DNA of 64,000 nt from contig BLMJ01000232.1 of NCBI GenBank assembly GCA_011960625.1, positions 1 through 64,000 of the forward strand. The letters are read 5' to 3'. Below are positions 38,358 to 49,820 of this stretch, in pieces (position 1 is the first letter of the stretch; every line of letters starts with the position of its first letter). A program made the position numbers and the translations under genes. The notes below the pieces were generated by a model. That model was not told where the DNA came from, searched no databases, and saw only the letters and a list, made by a program, of their open reading frames with translations. The stretch is from Lachnospiraceae bacterium (GTDB lineage Bacteria > Bacillota > Clostridia > Lachnospirales > Lachnospiraceae).

Positions 38358-39266
38358 TCATAGGTTCTGCTGTGCAATTCGGATAAAATCCTGTGCGTAT
38401 ACCGGAAGGTAGGCGCCCTTACGGTAAGCGATGGTCAGGGTACTGTAGGTCCCTTCATCCCCTACGGAAAAGCACAGAAGCTTCTGGGAAACATCCATAT
38501 TTTTCATATAATTTTCCGGAATAAAACCAAGCCCTAGTCCTTTTTGGCACAGCTTGACACATGTCACGGTATTCCTTGTACGTATGGGAATAGGAGGCAC
38601 AAGCCCGTATTTATCAAACAATTCCAGCGCGATCTGACCGGTAGTCTGTTCCGGAAAATGCAGGATAAAAGGTTCCTGTGCCAACAGCCCCAAGTCCATC
38701 CAAGGATATTCCTTTCCGTCCCTTTTTACGCCAAGCTTCGCCAGAGGATGTCCGGCAGGCATCACAAGCAGCACTTCTTCTTTCAGAAGAGTCTCATATT
38801 CCAGTTTGGGATGCGGTTTTGCTTCATTAAAAATTGCAAAATCAAGCTGATCATCCAACAATAATTTTTCCTGAATCGCGTAAGTCTCCTCCCTTAGATT
38901 CACACGGACACCCGGATACTGCCTATGGAACACCTCCATAATCTGAGGCACCATACAAGAACTGCGCATCAGCGGGAACGCGATGTTCAGCTCGCCTTCA
39001 CTGCAGGAAGTCAGGTCTTTTAACTCCTTCTCCCAGTCCTGGTTTACCTCCAATACCTTTTTGGCATACTCCATATACCGGCGGCCAAGGTAAGTCGCTA
39101 TATAGCTGTTACCGCTGCGGGCAAACAGTTTCCCGCCCACCTCCCGCTCAAGCTTCTGCAAATATTTGGTCAGCGTGGGCTGGGAAATATAAAGCTCCTG
39201 CGCCGCCTTGGTAAGATTTTGATGTTTCGCGATACATAAGATATAATTCATCTCCTTAAAATTCAT
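38358..39266 (-). CDS. LysR-family transcriptional regulator
   Basis: MNFKEMNYILCIAKHQNLTKAAQELYISQPTLTKYLQKLEREVGGKLFARSG. Confidence 0.95.
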   Translation of the reverse strand: MNFKEMNYILCIAKHQNLTKAAQELYISQPTLTKYLQKLEREVGGKLFARSGNSYIATYLGRRYMEYAKKVLEVNQDWEKELKDLTSCSEGELNIAFPLMRSSCMVPQIMEVFHRQYPGVRVNLREETYAIQEKLLLDDQLDFAIFNEAKPHPKLEYETLLKEEVLLVMPAGHPLAKLGVKRDGKEYPWMDLGLLAQEPFILHFPEQTTGQIALELFDKYGLVPPIPIRTRNTVTCVKLCQKGLGLGFIPENYMKNMDVSQKLLCFSVGDEGTYSTLTIAYRKGAYLPVYAQDFIRIAQQNL

Positions 39267-39406
39267 GCCCCCTGCCCCCTGTCATGAACCATGCCGCCAA
39301 TATTCCTGTTTGGCATAGTTTTTATGGAAAATATGAATTGGACATTCCATTTCCTACATCATACAATAAAACCTGAATAATTATCAAGAGAAAAGGAGTA
39401 TTGCAA

Positions 39407-40711
39407 ATGAAAAACTGGCTCGAAAAACAATTCAAACTGTCAGCATTCCAAACAGACATAAAAACAGAGCTTCTGGCTGGGCTGACCACCTTTGTCACAA
39501 TGGCGTATGTCCTTGCGACGGTTCCTAATATTCTTGGCGGGGCGGGCTTGGATAAGCACGTCATACTCACAGCTATGGTGCTTCTGATCGTCCTGACAAG
39601 CTGTGCTATGGCGCTGTACACCAACCGTCCCTTCGCTCTGGCTCCAGGGCTTGGAAGTGTGGGAATCGTAGCGTCCATGATTTCCAACGAAGGAATCAGC
39701 GCGCCTATCGCCGCAGGCGTTATCTTCTGGAGCGGCGTCTTGTTCATCTTGATTTCCTTTCTGGGGCTTCGGGAAGCGGTAGTTCGGGTGATACCGGTGA
39801 GTATGAAGCATGCGGTCAGCGCAGGAATCGGACTTTTCATCGCTCTGCTGGGCGCAAAGAACTGCGGACTGATTGTGGCAAATGCAGATAAGAACAATCT
39901 TGCATTTGGAGATTTGACTTCCCCATCTGTGATTGTGGCTGTCATTGGATTCATTATCCTTCTTATTATAAAAGTGCGCAGCGTTCCAGGAGGAATGATT
40001 CTGGCAATCCTTGCCGCTACCGTGGTAGGGATTCCCTTTGGCGTGACGAAACTTCCGGAAAGCCTGTTTTCTCTTCCTGCAAATATTGGAAAACAGTTCC
40101 TTCAGGTTGATTTTCTTGGAGCGTTGAATTTTGCATATATTCCATTTTTGATTGCTCTGTTCGTACCGGATTTCTTCTCAACCTTCGGAACCGTACTGGG
40201 CGTGGGCGCAAAAGCAGGGTATCTGGATGAAGACGGCAATCTTCCGGATATTGACAAATGCTTCAAAGTAGACGCGGTTGCCACCAGCTTCGGCGCATTG
40301 TTCACTATGCCCAGCATGACCACATATCTGGAGTCCTCTGCAGGCGTGGAGGCAGGCGGGAAGACCGGACTTACGGTGGTTTTTACAAGTATTTTCTTTG
40401 CATTGTCGCTGTTTTTGGCTCCCTTTGCGCTGATTATTCCATCCGCAGCCACAGGTCCGGTTCTTATTTTTATCGGAATCAATATGTTAAGTGGAATGAG
40501 GAATGTGAATTACTCTGACATCACGGAATATGTACCCGCATTTATCTGCGTCACCTTTACGATTTTTGCAAATAATATTGCAAACGGGATCTGCGTGGCT
40601 CTGCCGGCATACCTGATTATGAAGATTGCCGCAGGCAAAATCAGGGAAATTCAGCCTGTGATGTACGTCCTTGTGGCAGTGTGCCTGCTGTATTTTTACA
40701 CCATCGTATAA
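39407..40711 (+). CDS. NCS2-family purine permease (AzgA-like)
   Basis: LAGLTTFVTMAYVLATVPNIL, APGLGSVGIVASMI, TYLESSAGVEAGGKTGLTVV. Adjacent to adenine deaminase. Confidence 0.92.
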   Translation: MKNWLEKQFKLSAFQTDIKTELLAGLTTFVTMAYVLATVPNILGGAGLDKHVILTAMVLLIVLTSCAMALYTNRPFALAPGLGSVGIVASMISNEGISAPIAAGVIFWSGVLFILISFLGLREAVVRVIPVSMKHAVSAGIGLFIALLGAKNCGLIVANADKNNLAFGDLTSPSVIVAVIGFIILLIIKVRSVPGGMILAILAATVVGIPFGVTKLPESLFSLPANIGKQFLQVDFLGALNFAYIPFLIALFVPDFFSTFGTVLGVGAKAGYLDEDGNLPDIDKCFKVDAVATSFGALFTMPSMTTYLESSAGVEAGGKTGLTVVFTSIFFALSLFLAPFALIIPSAATGPVLIFIGINMLSGMRNVNYSDITEYVPAFICVTFTIFANNIANGICVALPAYLIMKIAAGKIREIQPVMYVLVAVCLLYFYTIV

Positions 40712-40726
40712 GCGGGAGGATACTTT

Positions 40727-42442
40727 ATGGAAACCGTTTCTTTGCTTATAAAAAATGCAAAAGTATTCAATACATACCTTAAAAAATTCATACCTGCAAA
40801 CGTCTCTGTGAAAGATGGGAAATTCTATTACATTGACCGGAAGCAGGATACAGACTTTTGTGCCGACGCCGTACTTGAGGCGGGGGGGATGTATATGATT
40901 CCCGGGCTTGTGGATATCCACATGCATATTGAAAGCTGCATGCTGACGCCCGAGCCCTTCGGGAGCTGCGTCGCTGCATACGGTGTGACCACGGTTGTAT
41001 CCGAGCCCCACGAGATGGCAAATGTGAAGGGAACCCGTGGAATCCTGGAAATGATTTCCGCCGCAAAAAATGCGCCCATTGACATCTTTTACGGGATACC
41101 AAGCAGCGTGCCCTCCACGGACGAGGGGCTGGAAACCACAGGAGGAATCATTGACTGCAGTGCTATGAAGCATCTTCTTAATGAAGAGGATGTGGTCTGT
41201 GTCGGGGAGATTATGAATTACCGGCAGATTATACGGGAAAATGATTTGGAGATCACAAAGTTTCTGAATTATCTTCGTGAGGAATATCCGGGATATGTGA
41301 TAGAGGGACACTGCCCGTCTCTTTTGGATTTAGACCTTGCCAAATTCTTATATCTTGGAATCGACGGGGATCACACGGAGCACACGCTGGAAGAAGTGAA
41401 ACAGCGGATTGAAAATGGGATGTTTTTTGAGATTCAGGATAAAATGCTGAAACCGGAAATACTGAAATATATATGTGAAAACCAGCTTTATGAGTACTGC
41501 GGATTCGTCACGGACGATACTATGGCGGACGTCCTATACGAAAAAGGGCAGCTAAATTATGTGGTGCAAAAGGCAATAGAAGCCGGTTTTCCTTTGGAAC
41601 AGGCAATCTACTGTGCTACCTACACGCCAAGCCAAAGGATGCATCTTTACGACAGGGGGGCTATCGCCCCAGGGAAACTGGCAGACTTTATACTGTTGGA
41701 AAATCCGGCTGTGATAAACCCAGCCTATGTGTATAAAAATGGGGTTCGGATATTCTGCCCAAAAGACAGGCAGGAGCCTGCAAAACCCTATCAATTTCCG
41801 GCAGATTTTTATCAGAGTGTGTGTATTGCGCCTGTGACTTTGAAGGATTTTCAGGTCATGGCGGATACGGACAAAGAGGAAGTTACTGTGCGCGTAATCG
41901 AGATACATCCTGACCGAACGCAGACCACGGAAAAGCTGGTCACTATGCCGGTGCGGGAGCGTATGCTGGATTGGAAGAACAGTGGATGTATGCTGGCGAT
42001 GGTACTTGAGCGGCATGGTAAGAATGGGAATATTGGATATGGCTTTATCACCGGTTCATGCATGAAGAAAGGAACGGTGGCCACCACGTATTTCCACGAC
42101 CATCACAATCTCTTTGTTGCCGGAGACAGCCCGGAGGATATGCTTCTTGCGGTAAAGCGGGTTACGCAATTGCAAGGCGGGTTTCTGACCGTTCGGGAGG
42201 GAAGGATTCTTGCGGAGCTTGCGCTGCCGGTATGCGGCATTCTTTCCGAAAATGGGATCAAGGAAACGGCCTCCAGGCTGAAAGCAGTTCGTGAGAGCAT
42301 GGAGGAACTGGGCTATCGGCATAACAATCCGATTATGTCGTTGGGAACGCTTGGGCTTCCGGTCAGTCCGGCCCTGAAACTTACGGACAAGGGACTTGTG
42401 GATGTAAAGCTTGGGGCAGTAGTGCCGTTAATTGTAGAATAA
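40727..42442 (+). CDS. ade: Adenine deaminase
   Basis: MYMIPGLVDIHMHIESCMLTPEPFGSCVAAYGVTTVVSEPHEMANV; EGHCPSL; FVTDDTMADVL. Confidence 0.95.
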   Translation: METVSLLIKNAKVFNTYLKKFIPANVSVKDGKFYYIDRKQDTDFCADAVLEAGGMYMIPGLVDIHMHIESCMLTPEPFGSCVAAYGVTTVVSEPHEMANVKGTRGILEMISAAKNAPIDIFYGIPSSVPSTDEGLETTGGIIDCSAMKHLLNEEDVVCVGEIMNYRQIIRENDLEITKFLNYLREEYPGYVIEGHCPSLLDLDLAKFLYLGIDGDHTEHTLEEVKQRIENGMFFEIQDKMLKPEILKYICENQLYEYCGFVTDDTMADVLYEKGQLNYVVQKAIEAGFPLEQAIYCATYTPSQRMHLYDRGAIAPGKLADFILLENPAVINPAYVYKNGVRIFCPKDRQEPAKPYQFPADFYQSVCIAPVTLKDFQVMADTDKEEVTVRVIEIHPDRTQTTEKLVTMPVRERMLDWKNSGCMLAMVLERHGKNGNIGYGFITGSCMKKGTVATTYFHDHHNLFVAGDSPEDMLLAVKRVTQLQGGFLTVREGRILAELALPVCGILSENGIKETASRLKAVRESMEELGYRHNNPIMSLGTLGLPVSPALKLTDKGLVDVKLGAVVPLIVE

Positions 42443-42605
42443 TGTGAAATAAACGTTGCCTCTGCTTTTCATTTTTTACAAAAAACCAGGCAGTATCATA
42501 GACTTTTTGAATATTATCTATTATAATGAATTTAGTAACTTTTTTTTGACAGTTTTTGTTGAAAATGACAAAGGTATATTTGAAATGTGAGAGGAGTTTT
42601 TTGTA

Positions 42606-44342
42606 ATGAAACTGAAGTTGCGGGGAAAATTGATTTTAAGCATAGGTATTCTTATCTTTGTGGCGGTTTTGCTGATTTCGTCTTTGTCTTATATGGCTTT
42701 GCAGAGGGCATATGATAAGAATATTGACGCCGAGAATGAAAAACTGGATCAGATTATTGAGAGCCAGGTTGAGTGTATGATAGGGGTATTGCAGGCAGAA
42801 TACGATAAGTTTCAGAATGGTGAGATTACTGAGGAAGAAGCCCTGGAGAATGCCAAGTATATTGTCCGTACCACCCGATACAATAAGGGAAGCGGATATT
42901 TCTGGGCGGATATGGCAGACGGTACGAATGCGGTACATATCAATCCGGATGTGGAGGGCACCAACCGATATGATACCCAGGATGAAAAGGGCAATTATTT
43001 CGTACGGGATACGATTGCAGCCGGAGATAAGCCTGAGGGAGGCTTTATTGATTTCTATTTTGCCAAATCCGGCGAAACCGAAGCCAAGGCTAAGAGAGGG
43101 TTTGTCAAGAAGTTTGAGCCTTACGGCTGGTATATAGGAACCGGAAATTATGAGGAGGATATGCTTCCTATTATTCAGGAAGAGCTGGATGCCGCCAACA
43201 AGTCCTGTTTTATAGCGTTAACGGTTACAGCTTTGTTCGGATTAACGATTTTCGTAATCGGTATTATTATAACCTCTGTCATTGCCAAAAAGATGGCGGA
43301 TCCGATTAAGGCGGCGTCAGAGCGCCTGATTGAACTCAGTCAGGGGAATCTAACAGATGATGTGGAAGAGTTCCCGGCAGAAGATGAGATTGGGGATTTG
43401 ACTCGCGCCCTGGCAAAGACGGTGAAGACCTGGCGCGAATATATTGGAGATATATCTGCGTCCTTGGCGGAGCTTGACAAAGGGAATCTCAGATTTGATA
43501 TTGAGATGGACTATGTGGGGGATTTTGCACCGATTAAGGATTCCTTCCAGCACACCCTATTTAAGCTGAATGAGACGTTCCGAAAACTGAATATGAGCGC
43601 CGAGCAGGTGGCAAGCGGTTCGGAGCAGGTGGCAAGCGGAGCGCAGGCTCTTGCCCAGGGGACCACGGAACAAGCGTCCTCTGTAGAAGAATTAGCCGCA
43701 ACTATCACAGAGATACATAAGCATGTGTCGAATAATGCGGAGAATGCAAAACAGACCAGCGGCCAGGCTTTAAACACGGCAACGGAGATAGAGCAAGGCA
43801 AGAAACAGATGGAGCAGATGACCACTGCGATGAATCAGATTAACGATTCTTCCTCTGAGATCAGTAAGATTATCAAGACGATTGAGGATATTGCCTTCCA
43901 GACGAATATTCTTGCATTGAACGCGGCAGTGGAGGCAGCGCGGGCTGGCGCGGCCGGAAAAGGTTTTGCCGTGGTTGCCGATGAAGTGCGTAATCTGGCA
44001 AGCAAGTCTGCCGAGGCGTCTAAGAACACGGCGCAGCTTATCGAAGCAACCGTTCAGTCCGTACAGGAAGGAACCGGTATTGCAAACCGTACGGCAGAGT
44101 CTCTTGACCGTATTGTTCTTTCGTCAGAAGAATCAGCCAAGTTGGTTCAGGACATCTCAAAGGCGTCACAGGATCAGGCGGCGTCTATTGCACAGGTAAC
44201 GCAGGGAATTGATCAGATTTCCAGCGTAGTGCATACCAATTCTGCTACTTCTGAGGAGAGTGCGGCGGCAAGCCAGGAGCTGTCAAGTCAGGCACAGATA
44301 TTGATGAATCTGGTGAAACAGTTTAGGATTAGAGAAGCATAA
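42606..44342 (+). CDS. Methyl-accepting chemotaxis protein (Cache sensor)
   Basis: Cache segment [24 protein letters not shown], signalling hairpin [46 protein letters not shown]. Confidence 0.97.
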   Translation: MKLKLRGKLILSIGILIFVAVLLISSLSYMALQRAYDKNIDAENEKLDQIIESQVECMIGVLQAEYDKFQNGEITEEEALENAKYIVRTTRYNKGSGYFWADMADGTNAVHINPDVEGTNRYDTQDEKGNYFVRDTIAAGDKPEGGFIDFYFAKSGETEAKAKRGFVKKFEPYGWYIGTGNYEEDMLPIIQEELDAANKSCFIALTVTALFGLTIFVIGIIITSVIAKKMADPIKAASERLIELSQGNLTDDVEEFPAEDEIGDLTRALAKTVKTWREYIGDISASLAELDKGNLRFDIEMDYVGDFAPIKDSFQHTLFKLNETFRKLNMSAEQVASGSEQVASGAQALAQGTTEQASSVEELAATITEIHKHVSNNAENAKQTSGQALNTATEIEQGKKQMEQMTTAMNQINDSSSEISKIIKTIEDIAFQTNILALNAAVEAARAGAAGKGFAVVADEVRNLASKSAEASKNTAQLIEATVQSVQEGTGIANRTAESLDRIVLSSEESAKLVQDISKASQDQAASIAQVTQGIDQISSVVHTNSATSEESAAASQELSSQAQILMNLVKQFRIREA

Positions 44343-44348
44343 GAAAAG

Positions 44349-44384
44349 AAAAACGCTGCGGAAGGATATTTCCGCAGCGTTTTG
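44349..44384. terminator. Terminator after MCP gene (bidirectional)
   Basis: AAAACGCTGCGGAA...TTCCGCAGCGTTTT. Confidence 0.85.
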
Positions 44385-44391
44385 CGCTCAG

Positions 44392-45705
44392 TCATTGCCG
44401 GCGGCTTTGGGGGAATTTAAAGCCGGAAAGAATATGCCCGCACTGTTTGGCCTCTTCTGGCGTACACTCATCTAACCCATACCGCGCCTTTTCATACAGC
44501 TCATGGATTCGCTTTACATCTTCTCCGTCATAACTTGTCAGTCCGGCTTTGGTTTCCAACTCTGTAGGCGTCTCATTGCCATAAGGCTTTTCTTTTAGGG
44601 CGCGCCGAAGCATTTTTTTGTATAACCGACGAATCCTTCTGTCTGCAGAGAGAAAGCTCTCTTTTTTGCCGGATCTAAGGCGCCCTTCTTTTTCTGTCTT
44701 GCTGTCGTTTCCTTTATCAAGAAAAATAATCTCGTCATTGCTGTCGTCGGAAAATGTTTCCATTGCCTTTCTAATTGCCATGAATATAATCTTGATTACC
44801 GCAAGAATAACCCCAAGCAATGTAAAATTATATAGAAGCTCAGAGGCGAGCTTAAGCCATTCGGGAGTTTTTTTTGCATGGGACTTAAGACGCAGCAGTT
44901 CTTCCATCAGATAATCGGGCTCCGTATTCTCTTGGTAAAGGTCTGCCATCTCTCCTTCCATGTCAAGAGAAGGAAGCCGAAGATTCGCCAAGGGTTCTTT
45001 GTGATAAATGGCCGCGGGCAGCATGAACAGTACAAGCCCGACGATTCCGGCAAGAAGAATTGCGTTCCCGATTTTTTTCATGGTGCCGGCGGGAAGATTC
45101 GCAACACGGATATTTTTCCGAACGAACCCCTCCAGACTTTCCAGATAACAGTATGCCAGACAGACGCAGAACTCAGCCGCCAGAAGCCCAAGCATTAGAT
45201 GCAGAAGTTCAGGGCGGCCGAAAGAAAGCATGCCCAGATACATAACCGTAAGAAGCAGGCAGTGGGGGATTCTGGGAGCATCCAGAAGCGTTGGAACCTC
45301 CCAGGTCGCTTTATCCTCCTGGGCCCCGGCCGCATTTGGCATTTCTTTCATTTTTCGGCGGATTTCCCCTTGTTTCATTTTCACGTAGAAACGGAAGAGA
45401 AAGACAAAAACTGTAAGCCAACTTGTAACAATATTTCCGCTGGCTGTGTGTATTCCCCAGATTGTGACCAGAGAAAAAATGAGGAAGAGCCAAAGGTTTT
45501 TGCATTTAGATACAACGAGATAGGACAGGGCTACAGGAAGAATCATAAAAAGTCCATTGAGAAGGGAAAAAATCACTTCCCACCCTCTAATATTCCATAT
45601 GGCTATTGCAAGTACATAAATTCCTTCAAAAAGCAAGATATCATGCATCCACGAAAGCAGAATCAATGTACGGCTTTTTTGTTTCATTATCCATTCATCT
45701 CCCAT
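44392..45705 (-). CDS. Multi-TM protein with C-terminal DUF4129-like segment
   Basis: N-terminal TMs. C-term RIRRLYKKMLRRALKEKPYGNETPTELETKAGL...HELYEKARYG. Third gene after moxR and DUF58. Confidence 0.75.
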   Translation of the reverse strand: MGDEWIMKQKSRTLILLSWMHDILLFEGIYVLAIAIWNIRGWEVIFSLLNGLFMILPVALSYLVVSKCKNLWLFLIFSLVTIWGIHTASGNIVTSWLTVFVFLFRFYVKMKQGEIRRKMKEMPNAAGAQEDKATWEVPTLLDAPRIPHCLLLTVMYLGMLSFGRPELLHLMLGLLAAEFCVCLAYCYLESLEGFVRKNIRVANLPAGTMKKIGNAILLAGIVGLVLFMLPAAIYHKEPLANLRLPSLDMEGEMADLYQENTEPDYLMEELLRLKSHAKKTPEWLKLASELLYNFTLLGVILAVIKIIFMAIRKAMETFSDDSNDEIIFLDKGNDSKTEKEGRLRSGKKESFLSADRRIRRLYKKMLRRALKEKPYGNETPTELETKAGLTSYDGEDVKRIHELYEKARYGLDECTPEEAKQCGHILSGFKFPQSRRQ

Positions 45706-46820
45706 CTAAAAATATTGACTCCCCTAATATTTCCGACGGTACGTTCCGTAGAAAGCGGTACAGGTATTATCCACAAGACCGGGCATCCCTTCTCTGCTAT
45801 GGAAGCGGCAGCTTTAACCGTCTGTGTATCCTGATTCATAGAAATAATGACGTATATGAACCCTGACTGAAGCTTTTCCTGCTCCGTCTTTAGGACCTCC
45901 CAAAGCCTCCTGGCAGGCTTGTGGATATCGATGCGGGAGAGCTCCTGGTACAAGGTTTGTATCTGCCCCGCGCCGTCCTTTAGATAGATTGGCTCCATAC
46001 CGTTTCCGATAACCGTAAGTTCCATTCTCTGTTTTACCATGCGGGAGGCCAAGGAGGCTGCAATGCGGATTCCTTCCTCCGTCAGATCATCATGGCGGAG
46101 GATTCCGGAATCCTCCGTATCCAAAAACATCCTCATTCTGATATTTGTGGTGGAATCAAATTGGTTCACCAGAAGTCCCTGCCCTTTGGCAGATGCCTTC
46201 CAATTGATATGGTTCATGGGATCAGAGGGGTGATAATCTCTGATTCCCGAAAAACAGAACGGGTCGGGGAACAGCCTGTTCTGTGTTATCATCATGCCGG
46301 ATACAGCCTTGCAAAGCAGATTGATACGCTGTGTATCCACCAGTCTTGGATACACATATAGGGCTGTTTTCAGCATCCGATCGTCGTGAAAGCTTCGGCG
46401 GAAGAAAAAATCATATCCGATTACATCTGCTTTGGTAATCTCATAATATCCCCGCTTTTCGCACACAAACGGGAGTCTTCGGATCACCCGCTGGCGCATA
46501 AAAAGTGAAAAAATGTCTCTTCGGTAGCTCTGATCTGTCACATTGGCATTTTCTTTTGCTTCTCCCGAGAACTTAAGCGACCGATCCATGGCAAGATTGA
46601 CCTCCAACGCAGGAAGCGGAAGGCGTTTATCGTTGGTAATCTCTTCTCTGAGATGGCAAATATCCCCCTCGTAGGCAGAGCGTGTTTCAAATTCCGCCGC
46701 AACGCGAAGGCCCCTATTCCAGTATTTCCTGTAAATGATGTGCTGGAGCAGATAGAAAGCTCCTGCGCCGGCAAACAGTAATAACAACATAAGTGGCGTC
46801 TCCTTTACCGCTTTTCCCAA
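45687..46820 (-). CDS. DUF58 domain protein
   Basis: Central DYHPSDPMNHINWKASAKGQGLLVNQFDSTTN is the DUF58 signature region. Confidence 0.9.
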   Translation of the reverse strand: MGKAVKETPLMLLLLFAGAGAFYLLQHIIYRKYWNRGLRVAAEFETRSAYEGDICHLREEITNDKRLPLPALEVNLAMDRSLKFSGEAKENANVTDQSYRRDIFSLFMRQRVIRRLPFVCEKRGYYEITKADVIGYDFFFRRSFHDDRMLKTALYVYPRLVDTQRINLLCKAVSGMMITQNRLFPDPFCFSGIRDYHPSDPMNHINWKASAKGQGLLVNQFDSTTNIRMRMFLDTEDSGILRHDDLTEEGIRIAASLASRMVKQRMELTVIGNGMEPIYLKDGAGQIQTLYQELSRIDIHKPARRLWEVLKTEQEKLQSGFIYVIISMNQDTQTVKAAASIAEKGCPVLWIIPVPLSTERTVGNIRGVNIFRWEMNG

Positions 46821-47749
46821 TCTTCCACAGGGACCGTGACAAGGCTTAATACCTCCTCAATGATTTCCTCCTCGTACCGAACGCCCTCTGCCGGAACAGA
46901 AAGAGTAAGCCTGTGGGAGAGAACCGGAACCGCCACATTCTTGATATCTTCCGGCACAACATATTCGCGCCCTTCGGTCATGGCGAAGCCCTGTGCGGCC
47001 CGAACAAAAGCAAGAGTTCCTCTGGGACTTACTCCAAGCATGATCTTCGGGTGCTTTCTCGTTGCGTGAACAGTCTCAATTATGTACTTTTGCAAATCTC
47101 TGTGAATGTATATTTCGCGGCACTGTGCCTGGAGCTTTACAAGATCTTCTTTTAAACAGACGCTCTCAAGTGCGGCGAGAGGCTCGTCCACAAGAAAACG
47201 CTCTACCATAGAAAGCTCCTGGTTCAGCGTCATATCCTCCATACTGATTCGCATTAGAAAACGGTCCATCTGCGCTTCCGGCAGGGGAAATGTGCCGAGT
47301 GTTTCTAAGGGATTCTGTGTTGCAAGGACAAAAAAAGGCTCCTCTAGTAAGCGTGTCTTTCCGTCTACCGTCACCTGGCCCTCCGCCATACATTCCAAAA
47401 GGCTGCTCTGGGTCTTCGGCGTAGCGCGGTTGATTTCGTCTGCAAGCAGGATATTGCAGAATACCGGACCTTTCCGAAACACAAATTCGCCCTTTTTGGA
47501 ATCGAAATAATTAAGTCCTGTCACGTCTGACGGGAGCAGGTCGGGGGTAAACTGAACTCTGCCGAACTGGGCCTTTATAGATTTCGCAAGGGATTTTGCA
47601 AGTACGGTTTTGCCGGTCCCTGGGACATCCTCCAAAAGTACGTGGCCTTTGGCCAAAATAGCCGTAAGGATCAGTTTCATTGTTTTTTCGTTTCCAATCA
47701 TGACTTTGGAAATATTGTTCTGCAGATTTTCAAGAAGTTCAAGGTTCAT
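46805..47749 (-). CDS. MoxR-family AAA ATPase
   Basis: LEDVPGTGKTVLAKSLA, FNR-type GPVFCNILLADEINRATPKTQSSLLECMAEGQVTVDG, ATQNPLETLGTFPLPEAQMDRF. Confidence 0.97.
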   Translation of the reverse strand: MNLELLENLQNNISKVMIGNEKTMKLILTAILAKGHVLLEDVPGTGKTVLAKSLAKSIKAQFGRVQFTPDLLPSDVTGLNYFDSKKGEFVFRKGPVFCNILLADEINRATPKTQSSLLECMAEGQVTVDGKTRLLEEPFFVLATQNPLETLGTFPLPEAQMDRFLMRISMEDMTLNQELSMVERFLVDEPLAALESVCLKEDLVKLQAQCREIYIHRDLQKYIIETVHATRKHPKIMLGVSPRGTLAFVRAAQGFAMTEGREYVVPEDIKNVAVPVLSHRLTLSVPAEGVRYEEEIIEEVLSLVTVPVEDWEKR

Positions 47750-47946
47750 CTCTTGTATATCCTCCTGTATTTGATAATATAATTTATTTTATCAAATTTT
47801 CAGACAGTTTACAATGGTTTGCACTTTTTAATGTACATGAGGTCAGAAATTTTAACATTAAAATTGATTAATTCTTTGGTATAAGGTATACTTTGGTAGA
47901 AAAGGGAGATCACAGATTTTTAACTAAAATGAAAGCGAAAAGTAGT

Positions 47947-48438
47947 ATGAAGCTAATTATGATAAACGGCCCCATGGGAGTGGGAAAAACAACGGTAGGG
48001 AAATATATTGCAGAAAAATATGCAGGTACGGCTTTTATCGATGGAGATTGGTGTTTAGATCTTCACCCGTTTGTTGGAAATTGTGAAACAAAAACAATGG
48101 CAATCGATAATATTTTACACATGGTTCGTAACTATAAGAATTGTTCGCTGTGTAAAATGATTGTGTTAGTATGGCTGATGGATGAAAAATGGGTTCATCA
48201 AAAAGTTTTTGACGGTATTCATGACTTAGGATTGGAGATAAAAAATGTTACGCTGATATGTGAGAAAGACACTTTGGTAAACAGATGGAACAACGATAAA
48301 AATTGTGAATGGAGAACAAAGGAGTGGCTTGAAATAAGCTTAAAATCCTTACCATTTTTTTCGTCTATGGAAAATTGCATTGATACAGACAAGCTGAATA
48401 TTGATATGATATCCAAGCGAATCATGTGCGAATTATAA
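47947..48438 (+). CDS. P-loop nucleotide kinase/AAA-like protein
   Basis: MKLIMINGPMGVGKTTVGKYIAEKYAGTAFIDGDW (Walker A GPMGVGKTT). Confidence 0.75.
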   Translation: MKLIMINGPMGVGKTTVGKYIAEKYAGTAFIDGDWCLDLHPFVGNCETKTMAIDNILHMVRNYKNCSLCKMIVLVWLMDEKWVHQKVFDGIHDLGLEIKNVTLICEKDTLVNRWNNDKNCEWRTKEWLEISLKSLPFFSSMENCIDTDKLNIDMISKRIMCEL

Positions 48439-48480
48439 TTGAGACAGTGTTATAGGAAAAGTTGAAAGGAGAGATGATTT

Positions 48481-48837
48481 ATGAAAAGAGCAATGTTTTT
48501 TTGGCTGTTGGTTTCGGCAACCGTGATGTTGGGCTTACCGTGGCTTGCGAATAATTTTGTGAGTGCAGACGCAGGAATGGCAGTGTGTTTTCTTCTGTTT
48601 TTTGTCGTGAATCCAATCTATGCTGTTATCGTTGGAATATTTGCAGGAAAAGACATGAAGTGTCTGTGGATGCAGCCCATTGTGACCGTGATTTTATTCT
48701 TGCTTGGCGTGGTGGTATTCCTTGGAGGGGATGTCCGTTCGTTTGTCACGTATGCGATTGTTTACCTTGTTTTGGGAATACTTGCCGCCATGTTTTCAGG
48801 GGTTGCAAGGAAAAAGGAGAGACAGATGCTTTCATGA
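48481..48837 (+). CDS. Hypothetical 118-aa membrane protein
   Basis: Four hydrophobic segments, good ribosome-binding site (GAAAGGAGAG). Confidence 0.65.
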   Translation: MKRAMFFWLLVSATVMLGLPWLANNFVSADAGMAVCFLLFFVVNPIYAVIVGIFAGKDMKCLWMQPIVTVILFLLGVVVFLGGDVRSFVTYAIVYLVLGILAAMFSGVARKKERQMLS

Positions 48838-48882
48838 TTCTGACAGCCATTGAGGCTGAGTGAAAGAGAAAGGGGTGCGGTT

Positions 48883-49818
48883 ATGGCCGGTTATTATAAG
48901 GGAATGTTAGGTCTTATTGGTAATACACCTTTGGTAGAGGTGGTAAATATAGAGAAAGAACTTGGACTTGAGGCGTCTGTTCTGGTAAAGTTGGAATATT
49001 TGAATCCAGCGGGTAGTGTGAAAGACAGGACGGCAAAAGCCATGATTGAAGACGCAGAAGAGAAGGGGCTTTTGAAAGAAGGCTCTGTAATTATTGAACC
49101 TACATCCGGAAATACAGGAATCGGTCTTGCTTCCATTGCGGCGGTAAAGGAATACCGGGTGATTCTAACCATGCCGGATACAATGAGCGTGGAGAGGAGA
49201 AATATCCTGAAAGCTTATGGGGCGGAATTGGTATTGACGGATGGGACGAAAGGAATGGCAGGGGCGATTGAAAAGGCAAAGGAGCTGGCGGGAAAGATCA
49301 AGGGCAGCTTCATCCCGGGGCAGTTTGAGAATCCGGCAAATCCCGCGGTACATAAGGCAGAGACGGGACCAGAGATCTGGAGAGATACGGAGGGGAAAGT
49401 GGACATCTTCATTGCAGGGGTAGGAACCGGCGGTACGATTACAGGAATCGGTGAATATCTGAAGGAGCAGAAGCCGGAAGTGAAGGTTGTTGCGCTTGAA
49501 CCGGCAGCATCTCCGGTGTTGTCAGAGGGCAGGGCAGGGGCGCATAAGCTTCAGGGTATCGGCGCAGGTTTTGTACCGGAGGTTTTGAATACCGAGGTAT
49601 ATGACGAGATCTTTAAGGCGGAAGATGAGGATGCATTTGCGGCGGCGAAGCTGCTTGCAAAGAAAGAAGGTATTCTGGTAGGGATTTCGTCGGGTGCGGC
49701 TCTTTATGGGGCGATTGAACTGGCAAAGAGACCAGAGAATAAAGGGAAGACGATTGTTGCGCTTCTGCCCGATACGGGCGATCGATACTACTCTACGCCG
49801 CTTTTCACGGAGGAATAG
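48883..49818 (+). CDS. cysK: Cysteine synthase A
   Basis: LIGNTPLVEV, NPAGSVKDRTAKAMI, EPTSGNTGIGLA, GVGTGGTITGIGEYLK, LLPDTGDRYYSTPLF. Confidence 0.95.
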   Translation: MAGYYKGMLGLIGNTPLVEVVNIEKELGLEASVLVKLEYLNPAGSVKDRTAKAMIEDAEEKGLLKEGSVIIEPTSGNTGIGLASIAAVKEYRVILTMPDTMSVERRNILKAYGAELVLTDGTKGMAGAIEKAKELAGKIKGSFIPGQFENPANPAVHKAETGPEIWRDTEGKVDIFIAGVGTGGTITGIGEYLKEQKPEVKVVALEPAASPVLSEGRAGAHKLQGIGAGFVPEVLNTEVYDEIFKAEDEDAFAAAKLLAKKEGILVGISSGAALYGAIELAKRPENKGKTIVALLPDTGDRYYSTPLFTEE

Positions 49819-49820
49819 AC

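Noticed and set aside
42443-42605. Riboswitch upstream of the MCP gene
   Set aside because: AT-rich, with no recognisable conserved core such as a GEMM or purine motif.
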